Of a DNA stretch of 64,000 nt, positions 21,500 to 32,440 are shown piece after piece. Source of the stretch: Tachypleus tridentatus (lineage: Eukaryota; Arthropoda; Merostomata; Xiphosura; Limulidae). A program made the position numbers and the translations under genes. How positions within the stretch are numbered: position 1 is the stretch's first letter; each line of letters opens with the position of its first letter. The stretch lies in the NCBI RefSeq assembly GCF_004210375.1, contig NC_134825.1, positions 73,151,558 to 73,215,557 of the forward strand. The letters are read 5' to 3'. The notes under the pieces were generated by a model, which was not told where the DNA came from, did not search any database, and was given only the letters and a program-made list of their open reading frames with translations.

Positions 21500-24400
21500 A
21501 TTTGGCATTTTAATGTGAATTTCACCAGTGCACAAAAGCCCGCCACCAATAGAAGGGCAACATAACCTTGGTACACATAACTTCCCTATGCAATTGCAGT
21601 GATAACTTCATTTTTTAATAAACACACACACATATAAAGTGGGGAGTGCAGTTAAGAATTCTAAAGAGGCATCTATCAGGAATACATTTTCAGATTAGCA
21701 AAATGTTAACCTCCAAGATAATACACTTTCACATAAAGAACAGCTAGAATCCTGCATTTAATGGTGGAGAAACCAGTGCAAAATTTTACCTAGATAAGCT
21801 CTTTTTGGAAAGCATCTGAAAAGAAGGCTATGAAGTGTGAGGTCAAATGGCAGAGGATTGATAGGACATACCTGTGAAAGACCACATCTCAACCATGGTA
21901 CACTTTTCACCCAGAACATGAAGGACAAAAAAGCATACAAGCCACATATGTCACAGGGGTCAGAGAATGAGAAAATGAGCATTTAAGTGCTTGTGCACAG
22001 GCAGTTGAATAACCAATAGGTGTAGTGTTGTTACAATGCACACAGACTATACTTTGTGTGCTCACCTTGACTCTACTAAACATACCCTGGCTGCAGGAGG
22101 GGAAGGGGGGAATACTTTAGTTATGTAGTATGTTCTCAAATAGTGTGTGTTAACTACACCTGAACAGATGCTGGCTACAGGAAGAAAGCACAAGAGATGC
22201 ATGTTAATATTTTGGAGGGTGACTCACACAACACTATCAATGTCACCACTGCTCAACTTTTCAGTCCACTGCACTAAGCCCAACAGATAAGGATTCTTGA
22301 CCCACCACCCTAATAGCTACAAACTGGTAGGTGGAATGGGTTTCCCGTGATCCACTTGAAGTGTGTGTGTGTGTGTGTGTGTGGTGGTAGGGAGGAGGCA
22401 AGGCATCGTGAAGAGAGAATACACCAGAGAGAACTACAGAAGTGTCCAGATCCCCATCACATCTCCAGCCATAAGGGCCTTTTATTATAGACAATGCAAT
22501 GGTTGACAAGAAAACTATTTTTGAAAGCTATCAAGAGCTACCCAAAGAAATTGGCAGGATACTATTTTGGTGCTGACTTTTTCCAATATAAACCATGGAA
22601 TAGGTGCAGTCTGGATCAGACAAATGAATAAATACATAAACCACGAGGATATTTCAAGTGGTCTTGCAGAACACCTTATCTCCTACTGGACACTGACAGA
22701 GCCATGAAGGATGAGTAGTTTCCATTATTCTGGCTCAATGGAATTTTTGAGTAAGTGTACCCTGGGAGGCAATATTAGTTACCCAGAGAAATCATAAAAA
22801 AGTAAAGGGAAACAGAAGAGAGAAAATATTCTTAGTCTTCTCAAACACAAGTCAATTAAAGAATGGCAACTAGTGGAAATCAAAACAGCAAGACGGAGAA
22901 GGGGTAGAGAATGGGTGACAAGTCTTCCACATGTCCACCTGGAAGACCTTGTCCAAAGGCCAACAAAAAGTGAAATCAAAGAATGAATCATGTGAAAAAC
23001 TGAGCATGAAGAAATGTGAAACAGCCTGCAAGCATCTATATCCTAAAACAAACATACAAACTGAAGGAACTGACAAGCACATACAGTAAGGTTAAAAGGA
23101 GAGATCCTAGGGTAGGGACTGATGATGGCAGGGACCCAAAAAGAGCAAAGTTTATGCTAAATAACACCAAACATGACACATAAACCAGCCACAGTTCCAA
23201 CAATTATATAGGTAAGAGACAAACAGAAGACAAAGTATGGTAACATTCTCAAGCAGTAGAAAGTTTGGGAAGGAAAGATCAATTTGGGGATAGAAGTATG
23301 TAAATGAAATATAAGAGGGTGCAAAGAAGCATCAATAGCATGTACATCCAAATCTTGTTAATGGCAGCCACAAAAGAGGAAATAAGTCTGGGAAGAAAGA
23401 TGGTATAAATAGCAAGAAGTCAACAGTTCAAATGGGAAATCTATCAGTGTGTTCAAAACCATAATGAGGTTCTTGTTCTACAAGAGGAAGTTAAAGAAGA
23501 ATGACATAGAGAGTGTGGAGAGGATAAGAGAAGAAATACCACATGGTACATGGAAAGGCAAACAATGGATGAGGCCAGCCAATAACAAACAATGGTGGAG
23601 ACTGATAATCCATTGATCAACAATCAGGTAAAAATAAACATGATTTCCATAAGAATGGCAAGGAGGAAAGGAATTGGCAGCAGCCAAATGTTGAAATAAC
23701 TGCCACAATCATAGATATAGTGGAAGGGCAACATAAAAGTGAAAGAAAGAATATCACATGATTAGAGTCTAGCCTAATGGATCAAAGAAATTCTTTGCAT
23801 AAAGATGGTGTGATGATTTCCTTTGATGAAAAGGATTGTGCAAGATAAAACTAAAAGAGGGCATACTGCATGAAGGGAGGGAGAGTTCTGTTGAACAAGA
23901 AACAGAAAAAAAAATCAAAGGTGAGCTGTAGCAAAAAAGAACCAATATTAGTGTCCAAGAAGGGCTATCATTCATCAAGGTGAAACCCAAAGAGGACATA
24001 GATAAAAGTGAGACTGTCTGGTTGAGAACATCAACAGCCCAAAAAAATGTATGAGAAACAGAGGACCAACAACAGAAAACTTGGTGATAAAAATGGTGGC
24101 AAAATTGTCAATAAGAGGCATACCCAACCAGCAGCAATCTCATTATATAACCTGGAATTACAGAAATTACTCCATTGTTAAAATGAAGACTGACTGAGAA
24201 AGGAAATCCACCATCAAGTCCTTGGCTTCCAGCAAATGACAGACAACAAATCCAATGTGAATGGATACAAAAGGTTCAATGCTCAAAAGAAGCCAAAGTC
24301 TCTGTAAGCAATATACATATCAGAGTATGAGAATGAGTAAATCCAAGTAGCCAGATATGCCAAAGCTCAAGCCCCCTCTCAACCAAATAGGCTCCTGTGA

Positions 24401-25480
24401 CAGAAGGGAGAATTAAGGAAATACCATCATAGAAAGGACCAACAGAAAGCAATCATCCAAGAAAAGAAACATTAGCCTTAGGCCATGAATATGGTGAGCA
24501 AGGGCCAATGTCATATAGAAGGGAGGGGCAAGAAGCTGAAAGATGCAAATCTAATGGATGGAACATAGAAATTTACAAAGGATAAGTTAAAAAGAATGTA
24601 TAGGAAAGTGTCCAACACATCAACCCTGGCTAACCACAGACAATAGGTTGTGTGATAGGAAAAAAGTGGGAACTATAGATAAGAGAAATGGGGAGATACA
24701 TTTCCATTCTTCACTGTAACCTAAGACCAACAGGAGAAGAGGAAGAGACAGGTACCTACATGATTAGAAGCAACCTGGCAGAATAAAATGAAAAAAAAGG
24801 AAGACTTGGAATCAAGAATAGGAAGGTTAGGGACAAGTTGATCTGGATGAGTAACAGGAAGAAATGGAAAGTTTGAGAGTGGGGAGAAACCTAGAAATAC
24901 AAGAATTGCATTTGTACAGTGATAGTCCAGGTTTCCAGAGAGAAATGAACCAAAGATATGTCTTGGTGTACACAAAAAGAGGAAAGTTCATAGTAATGAG
25001 GAACCTGATCTAGCAGGTTCCTCCTTCTGAGGAATTAAATAAGAGACAGTAAAAGAAGTGTAACAGGCTAAACTAACAAAGAGAAAGGAAAACTTCTATA
25101 GCAAACTCTCCAGAGCATGATGAAATGCCTCAGGTAAAATGTGAAGGGAGGAAAGAAAATACTGAAGAGTGGTGAAAAAATGGACCACAAGAGAGTAAAG
25201 GAGAAGGTAAGTAGTCAAATCCCTAAGAAGACCAAACAGATATTAAAGACAAGGAATCAAAAGGGAAATTAAACACTTAAAAGTAAAAAAAGACGATTGG
25301 GACAAAGCATTTGGGGGTGAGAAGAGCAATAAAAAAAAGTTTCAAACCATAAGAACTGGGATAATGTACTAAAAAGGGAAAAATATAAGGAAAAAGGTAA
25401 GAGAGAACAAAAGGAACATACCTGAGAACAGAATACTGACAGTGACTGGAAGGTTAAGGTAATTTCTTGTATCTCAAGGT
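21500..25480. other. Long purine-skewed, CpG-free tract of unknown origin
   Basis: On plus this region is rich in A and G ('gaagagg', 'agaaaggaa') for several kb, and richest from about 22,800 to 25,450. Minus-strand frames of 60-85 codons occur, but they are low-complexity readings of the pyrimidine strand (Phe, Leu, Ser, Cys) and do not resemble proteins. It could be an old transposon or a transcribed non-coding region with strand-biased substitution. No termini found. Confidence 0.4.
22361..22383. repeat. (GT)n microsatellite
   Basis: About a dozen GT repeats. Confidence 0.9.
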
Positions 25481-26839
25481 ACTACCAAAAGTAAACGAGA
25501 TTAAATTTGTATTGCAACAAATCATTCCTGACTGAGGACAAAAATATATTGGATGATAGAGAGAATGATGCCTGTTAAACGTGTTAAGTCACAACACACT
25601 GAACAATGGTTGCAATATCCCTGAAGATTAAAGGGCCTCCAAAAGCAATCTAACCTATATAAAAGCCAGTGTGCGTCATTTTACATTACACTTGATTTTT
25701 CAAAACAGGAGTTATAAAAGCCAAAATGCATTTCATTCAGATAGAATAGGTCAATTACTGTCTTATAATTACTGTCATTATAATTTTAGTGATGGGGTGC
25801 AAGGGGCGATGGAGAGCTACGAAAAGGGAGGGTACCATGGAACCTTTAAGTGTAGCGAGAATAGGTATAGTGAAGCCATGTGCATACATCATGAAGAAAA
25901 ACAAATTCAATTTTAAACTTAAATTATTTCAGATTTAAGCTATTTTTGGTTATATCCCCAACAATTTTAACATACACTTTGAGATTAAATTAAGAAAACA
26001 GATTTAAGTTTTATTGTCTATACATTTCATTTTACACTTTCAGTACATGAATTTAATAATATTAGGCTATACTTTTGTTACTTAGCAACATTACATAAAA
26101 GCTATTGTGTGTACCTGGTGTTACCTAAAGTACTGTCTTCTCTATACATTAGAAGTTGTTAACCTGATTTTTTTTTTAACCAATAATTATTCTATGAATG
26201 CACCATGAATTCATTTCATGAACGAATCTAATTTTGATTGGCTTAGAAAGGAATTTACCGACTGCCTTTACTGCCTCTTTGTTGGTCAAGCTTAATTTCA
26301 AAGTTTATTTTAGGTAGTAATTAATTAGTAGCAAAAAGGCCTGTGTATGTGTGTGTAATATCATCATCAACACAAGACAAAGTATAACCCACCAAAAACT
26401 GAGAATTCATGATAAAAAGAATTAAATCTTTTGAAACAAAAAGTAAAAAACTAAAACCAAGGTTCCATTAAGAAATGCAAATTTTAACAACTTGAACTTG
26501 AACATTTTGTGTACATCTGTTAAATGCAATGATGATGAGGAGAATGCAGTTACAATCAGTGGAAATTCACAAGGGAGTCACACAGAGTTTGTGTTACCGT
26601 CCTACAGATGGAGGACTTTTATAGCATGACACCATCATCATGTACCAGTGCAGTATATGTTAAGACATGAAATAAAGTGAGCTGGAGGATTGCAGGTCCC
26701 CTAAACAGATGTACGAAAAATATTTTGTACATAGAGGCCAGTTACTGTCTCGGACAAAAAGTGGTATTTTTAAACATATCCTTTCCAGAGAAAAATTTGC
26801 AAAGTTAAGAAATTTGGAGTTAAATGCAAGTTTTGTCTG
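25481..26839. other. AT-rich DNA, nothing recognised
   Basis: A TATA-like 'ctatataaaagcc' occurs at about 25,657, followed by a plus frame of 81 codons (25671-25916) with no motif. There is not enough to call a promoter or gene. Confidence 0.35.
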
Positions 26840-26975
26840 ACATTGGTGAGATTTTATTTGTATAACTGTATGCAGTTCTTATTTCCTTACAACAGGATAT
26901 ATTCAAACTTCAAGAATGCTGAAAGAGCCTACAATGACATCTAAGCTATGAATAAAGGACTAAACATTTTAAGCT
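26840..26975 (+). pseudogene. LINE reverse transcriptase relic (thumb region)
   Basis: Reading on plus gives LTLVRFYLYNCMQFLFPYNR followed by 'KNAERAYNDI'. This fits the 'LVRPxLEYCxQxWSPY...LExVQRRATKMI' wording at the end of many CR1/L2/Rex-type RTs. It is heavily decayed. Confidence 0.55.
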
Positions 26976-28225
26976 GTTTTTTCCTTTTTTTATAACCTCA
27001 AATGCACTGAACATTCATCCAAGTTATCAGATAGGTCCTTTTATAAAGATTTGTTCAAGATGTTTATTATGTAGTGACAAGACTGGACAAATGTAATACA
27101 CAAAATAAACACTTTTTATTAATACACTAACAACAAACAGTGTATGTACCTAATAAGTACTTACCTTGAATGATCACTCTAAGAAGCTTCTCTGATTAGT
27201 CAAGACTATGTTCTAGACTAGACAGACCACTTAAATACCTTTCAGACTGACTAAATGCTGAGCTCCAAGTTTCAAACAGACTTGCATTTATCCAGCACAA
27301 CACGAGCCACCAAATGACTGGTTATTTTCATTACAAAATAGATAGGAGTGTAATTAACAGATACCACCTTAATGACTATTGAAGGTCACTGCTGTCAACA
27401 TTCTTACACATTGTATTAAGCAATGTTCTCCACAAGCAGTAACAGGTACTACATACTTCAAGAATAATGAAAACAATTGTTTCTTCGATGTTATGATAAA
27501 CCTGCCAATGATCAGAATAAAGAATAAATTCAACATAGCACTACAAGAAGATAGAAATGCATGGTATATTCATATACAACATTCTCAACCATATAATTAA
27601 ATGTTCAAAACTGTTTAAAAAGCTTTTGGTTTTCTTATGGTCATTTTTTTTTTTATAAAAGTAACATGAAAACTGAAGAGGATGAAAACAGAAAATTGTA
27701 TAGTGTGGATACAGTTCTAAGGGATACAAGCTTTGGAAGCTCATAGGAAAACTTGATAAAAAAAATTTGTAGAATAGCTTCCCTTATTACATGTTTGTGT
27801 TGTTAATACTCATTAAAGATTTTGACAGATAGTAATGTATCTATGTACATACGTCAAAGGTTCCATTTAACTTGATTTTACACTTCAGTTACCTGTTTTA
27901 CTGGCAAGGAATTACATTTACAGGGCAAATGGCCTTTTGTCATAAATTCTCTTAAATATTTGTTATTATTCATTTAATTTAGATTTTATTAAATCCTTTG
28001 TACAAATATTTCTGGAGATGGAGCATTGATTAAAGTAAATGGGCTATTTATTTGGCTTTCAAGGTCATTTCTAGACTTTATAAATAACAATGGGCAAATA
28101 CAAGTCACAGTTCTAAGTACTGTTTGAGCCCCAGAACACATTAAAAACTGCTACATTCAGTTAGTAAAAATCTGATATAACATGCTACTGTTAATCACAT
28201 TTGCACTGTAGCTTATCTAGACAAT
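26976..28225. other. AT-rich DNA, nothing recognised
   Basis: Short frames only. Confidence 0.4.
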
Positions 28226-29289
28226 CAGAGATGCCAACTATTTCAAATGACTAAGCATAATGATTGTAGACAGAGCCCGTATAGATATCGTACAACCACT
28301 AGATACAGTTTTGAGTCATCCATGTCTGTGGATCCACCTGTTGCTAAACTGTAAACACTGTTAGTAAGTATGTTTTAAATCATTTTGTCATCTTCACAAC
28401 CCAACATTTGTACAATGGCTGTAGTTTTGGTTGTAGCACAGCCATATTTTTTTGCTATATCAGAGTCTAGGAACATTTTTCTGAATATATGTCCTGCATG
28501 ATCAGCTACAGCTAGGGGTAAATTATGAGCAATGAAAAATTGCATAAACATCACTTCTGCATTTATGGTTTCATAGTCTGAATTCTTACTTACAAATGTC
28601 ATTATCTGCATTGCTTTTGTCTTTGCCTCAGCCTTTTGTTGGCGAGATGCTGATTTTGTATGTCTAGAACAATCGTTTATCCCGTCATGCACCACAAAAA
28701 AATCAATGTGACAAAGTGTACAAAACGCATAACTGTCACTGACTTTTGATGCAATGACCAGATATTTTGCACCATACCCTTTCAAATTTTTTAATTCACA
28801 GTTTTAGTCCTTTTAGATTTGCCAGAAACAAGACAATCTGGTGAACGAGGCCTCTTTTTTTCCATCTTGTGAATGATCGCATTAGTGTTTCTATGCTGCT
28901 TAGAAAACAAGAAATACCCATCTACGAGAGCACTGATTGGCTGACAAGCATTGATGACGTAACTATGGATTCCCCCACGTACCCAATATGGAGAAGCACT
29001 GCACTCAAACTATTGGCAGACATCAGAGATACAAATATTTTTTATTATTTCAAGCACAAAAATGATTATTGCAAGTAACCATTTGGACTATGTCTTATTT
29101 ATTATCAGAATTTATTTGTATCTCACTAGAAATTTTCTTTTCACCCCTTTCAAGCCCTGTGAGAACAATTTATCACTTTATTGTATAGGCCTATATAATA
29201 ATTTGGGAGTTGCAACAAGTCGTAATATTTGTCTGTACAAGCGTATAGTTGTAATGTATACACCAAACTCGTAATGGTTGGCATCTCTG
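28226..29289 (-). mobile_element. hAT-type element, internally deleted, 1064 bp
   Basis: The two ends are inverted: CAGAGATGCCAACTATT on the left and, read inward from the right, CAGAGATGCCAACCATT. CAG-initial ends of this kind are typical of hAT elements. The expected 8-bp target duplication is not clear (left 'tagacaat', right 'cataataa'). Inside is only the N-terminal part of a transposase on minus, so this is a deletion derivative. Confidence 0.75.
28375..28866 (-). pseudogene. hAT transposase N-terminus with BED-like zinc finger
   Basis: An ATG at 28866 opens MEKKRPRSPDCLVSGKSKRT (basic, NLS-like), then two stops near 28800. A 136-codon frame then shows 'YAFCTLCHIDFFVVHDG' and 'CSRHTKSASRQQK', a C-x2-C ... 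H-x-H-type finger like the BED or TTF fingers of hAT transposases. The catalytic core and dimerisation region are missing; the frame ends at 28375. It lies inside the terminal repeats at 28226 and 29289. Confidence 0.7.
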
Positions 29290-29616
29290 CATAATAAATT
29301 TAGGCTAAAATGTTTTACTTTTGATATGAAATATGTACTTTAAATATTTCTTTCCTATAGGTTACAATTGCAGTCTTTCAATGTTTTGCAGACACTCTAC
29401 CAGATCTTCAGTATATAATGAGAATATTAACTTCAGATAAACTGTATAATTAACAAAAGACATCTGAAAAGATTTGATAACAAAATAACTGGATTCAGAC
29501 TCAAACTATGGCACAACTGAGTGCCTCACTGATTCTGAAGAGACTTGTGCATACTTGACGATTTTCATACACAAGTTTCAAAAACAAGTACATGCAAAGT
29601 ATATTGCTCCAGCAAA

Positions 29617-29622
29617 TTTATT
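29617..29622 (-). promoter_or_regulatory. Candidate poly(A) signal AATAAA
   Basis: AATAAA on minus lies about 300 bp downstream of the stop of the 447-codon frame, a plausible 3' end for a terminal exon. AT-rich DNA gives this hexamer often. Confidence 0.35.
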
Positions 29623-29923
29623 TACAATGATTTGTCTCCATTACAATACATTGCTATTTCATTTTTAACATAATTGTTTACAAAGTAGTATACGGTCTTC
29701 TTTCCACACATACACAATATACAAAAATACCTTGGTAATTAATACAACAAACATCTAGCAACTGTCCCATGTAACATGCTGATACCACAGGCATCACTAA
29801 ACAGATGAAGTCAGCTTGGTAATCAACAATCCTAAACAGAACCTTAAACTAATCTATGATTCATATAAACTAACAGACTTGAATTACATTATACACAAAA
29901 TATTATTAAAGACAAGTTGGCAA

Positions 29924-31267
29924 CTACATAAAAATGGAACTGGTACAGCTACTTTTTTTGTTAGTCTCTACTTCCTCATTGCTCAAATGATGATTTAAAG
30001 CAGCTAGAGCTTGTGATGTAATATTGCTGTCTTCTAACCATCCACGAATAACGCTTTCATCATCCTCCTCACATAAATTTGCATTCTCCGATTCAATTTC
30101 AAGCTGGACAAGGTGAACCACTTGAGGAACTGGACTTTCTGAAGGACTGTTCAGTGATATATTTTCCAAACTCAAATGTGGGGTCACAACTTGGGTCAAT
30201 GCTGTTAATCCTCTTGTAGCCAATTCTGAATCTTGGTACCACTGTCGTATTCTATTATCCTGCTGCAAGTTGGGCACTTCAACAAGTAGACCTTCTTGCG
30301 GAAGATAAACCATGACATTACTGGAATTGGAGGCTTGTGCACCCGCTGATGTAACTGATGACTGCTCAATCTGATTGGATTGAGGATCTTTAGCTAAAAC
30401 AACATTGCTGATAGGAACTGAAATCACTTGACTGAGAGACAAAGTGGAAGATATATTCCCAGACACATAAACTTGCTGTGCTTGATTTGCAGAGTTTTTA
30501 CTGACTGCAACAAACATGGGTTGAACACTGGCATGAAGTTCTTGACCATTTTGAACTTCATTTACTGGGAGTAGAAGGGTATGTACTTGTCTAACTGTTC
30601 CAGAGGAGCTGGATGATGGCAACAGGACAGTCTGAATTTGCATTTCTGACTCATCAGTTGTACTGTCCATCCTTTCAATTAATGAACTTGTAGATTCTTG
30701 GGATCCTAATGCAATCATTTCACGCTGATGTTCAGCCATTTCTACCAAACGAGAGTTTTCAACAATGCTTGTGCCTGCTGGGAGGACAACAGTTTCTATC
30801 TTTTGTGAAGGTTTAGAAATAGCATCTGTTGATGAAATACTTGAATTCTGCATTTGTCTACCCTGTTCTTCAGAATGTGATTCTGTGAATATGGCTGTCT
30901 GAACATTCTTTTGGCTACTCAGAAGATTACTGCTACTTGAAAGAAACAGAGCCTGCCCTTGGGTATTACAGTTTACTACTGGCACTAAGGCTTGCATATT
31001 ATTTGGAGACAGGATTTGAAAATTTTCTCCAGAAACTAACTGCCCTTGTACAGGAAAAGTCATGAGTGTTGTACCCTGTGCTGGATCAGAATTGTTTATT
31101 GGCAACAACAATGTCTGCACCTGATCTGAACTGTTTGAAGTTGGATTAGTTGCTGGCAGAGTAATCAATGTTTGCGTTTGTCCTAAGGCATTATAAGAAG
31201 TACCAGCATGCTGAAGGACCAATGGCACTTGGCTAAGATTTAATGTTACAACACCAGGTGCTGCCAT
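29924..31267 (-). CDS. Unidentified Ser/Gln-rich protein, 447 aa, probable host exon
   Basis: ATG at 31267 has a good context (G at -3, G at +4). An in-frame TGA lies 18 bases upstream, so this is the first Met of the exon. The frame is uninterrupted to TAG at 29924. The protein is low in aromatic residues and rich in Ser, Gln, Val and Leu, and has a repeated hydrophobic motif: VQTLLLP, IETVVLP, IQTVLLP, VHTLLLP. Near the C-terminus are two related segments, IRQWYQDSELATRGLTAL (about residue 338) and IRGWLEDSNITSQALAAL (about 407), with acidic runs between. No DNA-binding domain is seen here; other exons may encode one. The composition recalls glutamine-rich activation domains of transcription regulators. 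That is inference, and I cannot name the family. It keeps several CpGs inside an otherwise CpG-depleted block, consistent with purifying selection. Confidence 0.75.
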   Translation of the reverse strand: MAAPGVVTLNLSQVPLVLQHAGTSYNALGQTQTLITLPATNPTSNSSDQVQTLLLPINNSDPAQGTTLMTFPVQGQLVSGENFQILSPNNMQALVPVVNCNTQGQALFLSSSSNLLSSQKNVQTAIFTESHSEEQGRQMQNSSISSTDAISKPSQKIETVVLPAGTSIVENSRLVEMAEHQREMIALGSQESTSSLIERMDSTTDESEMQIQTVLLPSSSSSGTVRQVHTLLLPVNEVQNGQELHASVQPMFVAVSKNSANQAQQVYVSGNISSTLSLSQVISVPISNVVLAKDPQSNQIEQSSVTSAGAQASNSSNVMVYLPQEGLLVEVPNLQQDNRIRQWYQDSELATRGLTALTQVVTPHLSLENISLNSPSESPVPQVVHLVQLEIESENANLCEEDDESVIRGWLEDSNITSQALAALNHHLSNEEVETNKKSSCTSSIFM

Positions 31268-31350
31268 ATCTGACACTGCTGTTCACACTGACTGTGTAGT
31301 ACCACCGTGTTGCTTTTTATTTATTTATAATCACAGCAAATACACTGGTA

Positions 31351-31371
31351 ACCTGTAGGTTAAAGATGAAA
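31351..31371 (-). other. Splice acceptor upstream of the 447-aa frame
   Basis: On minus, 'tttttcatctttaacctacag' is followed by GTTACC. The pyrimidine tract and the terminal CAG make a strong acceptor. The exon would start at 31350 and contain about 83 bases of 5' UTR before the ATG, implying at least one upstream non-coding exon. Confidence 0.55.
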
Positions 31372-32440
31372 AATAATTACTGGGATGATTTTATTATTTT
31401 TTTAATAGCATGGTATAGGAATGTTCTTAGTATGTTCTTCATATAATACAATTGGCTTAGCAATGAGAGGAAATACTTGTTAGAGCAATTATATGAAAAT
31501 ACTTTTATCAGAAAACTAGGATTTCAAAAATACAGTTGCTATATTTAAGAGATCCTCCAATCACATCTTCTCCATATCTACAGTTGTGTGAATCCACTGT
31601 ATACACAACTAAATATATAGCCAGACAAAAAAAAGGGGTACATGTTTGTATATAGATAAAGTCATTACAAAACACAAGTCAGATAAGGTTGCTTGATATT
31701 CACTAACAATTTTCAGTTTTAGGTTTAAGTATAGTAAAGCATTTGGTCCATACTGAATGCACAAACATGCTGAATATAAACAATTTTAAGGATAGTATGT
31801 AAAAGATGGTTCAGTTGCAAAGATAACAGATTATAAACTACAGTAATTGGGTTTTGAAAAATTAGAAATTCAGATAATGACAATGCCAGAGACAAAATGA
31901 GAAGACCGAAACCTGTCAAGATGTCTGGTCCAACGACAGCAATAGCATACATACTAAAATGTTAAAATAAGTATTTGCAACATAATTTAAAATATTTACA
32001 TTTTTCCCTGCAAGTTTTATTAAATCTTATCAGTTATAACAACTTCAGTTTTTGCACAAATTTCAAAATTATGAAAATCATTTTACATCATAATGAGTCA
32101 ATTTAGGGTTAACCTAAATCTCCTATACTGTCCTAACTTCTTGACACATTGAGATTACACAAATATCATGAACAATAGTTCAATGCATTCTAATCACTGT
32201 ACAGTTTTATTTCTGATGCACCAATTTTTAGCATTAAGTTCTCATTATTTGTTCATTAGGAATACACAGTAAAAACCTTAAGTAACAAATCCTCCTTAAT
32301 AGCGTACAAAGAAATGTTTTGCCTCATTCCAATGGTTATAAAAATGACAATGAGCAGAATATTTTAAATAGTTAACAATTTAAAAAAAATGATAGAAATA
32401 AATGTTGCTATCGACCACATTTTAAAAAAATTTCTTAAAA
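31372..32440. other. Probable intron sequence
   Basis: AT-rich. A hydrophobic minus frame at 31725-31952 directly follows a plausible acceptor ('tattttaacattttag' at about 31,955-31,970). It could be an exon but has no recognised family. Confidence 0.35.

Noticed and set aside
22261..24975. A series of minus frames of 60-85 codons
   Set aside because: They are low-complexity Phe/Leu/Ser/Cys readings of a purine-skewed tract, with no domain and no consistent splice structure.
25657..25670. TATA-box promoter
   Set aside because: The match 'tatataaaag' is isolated in AT-rich DNA and no credible transcript starts downstream.
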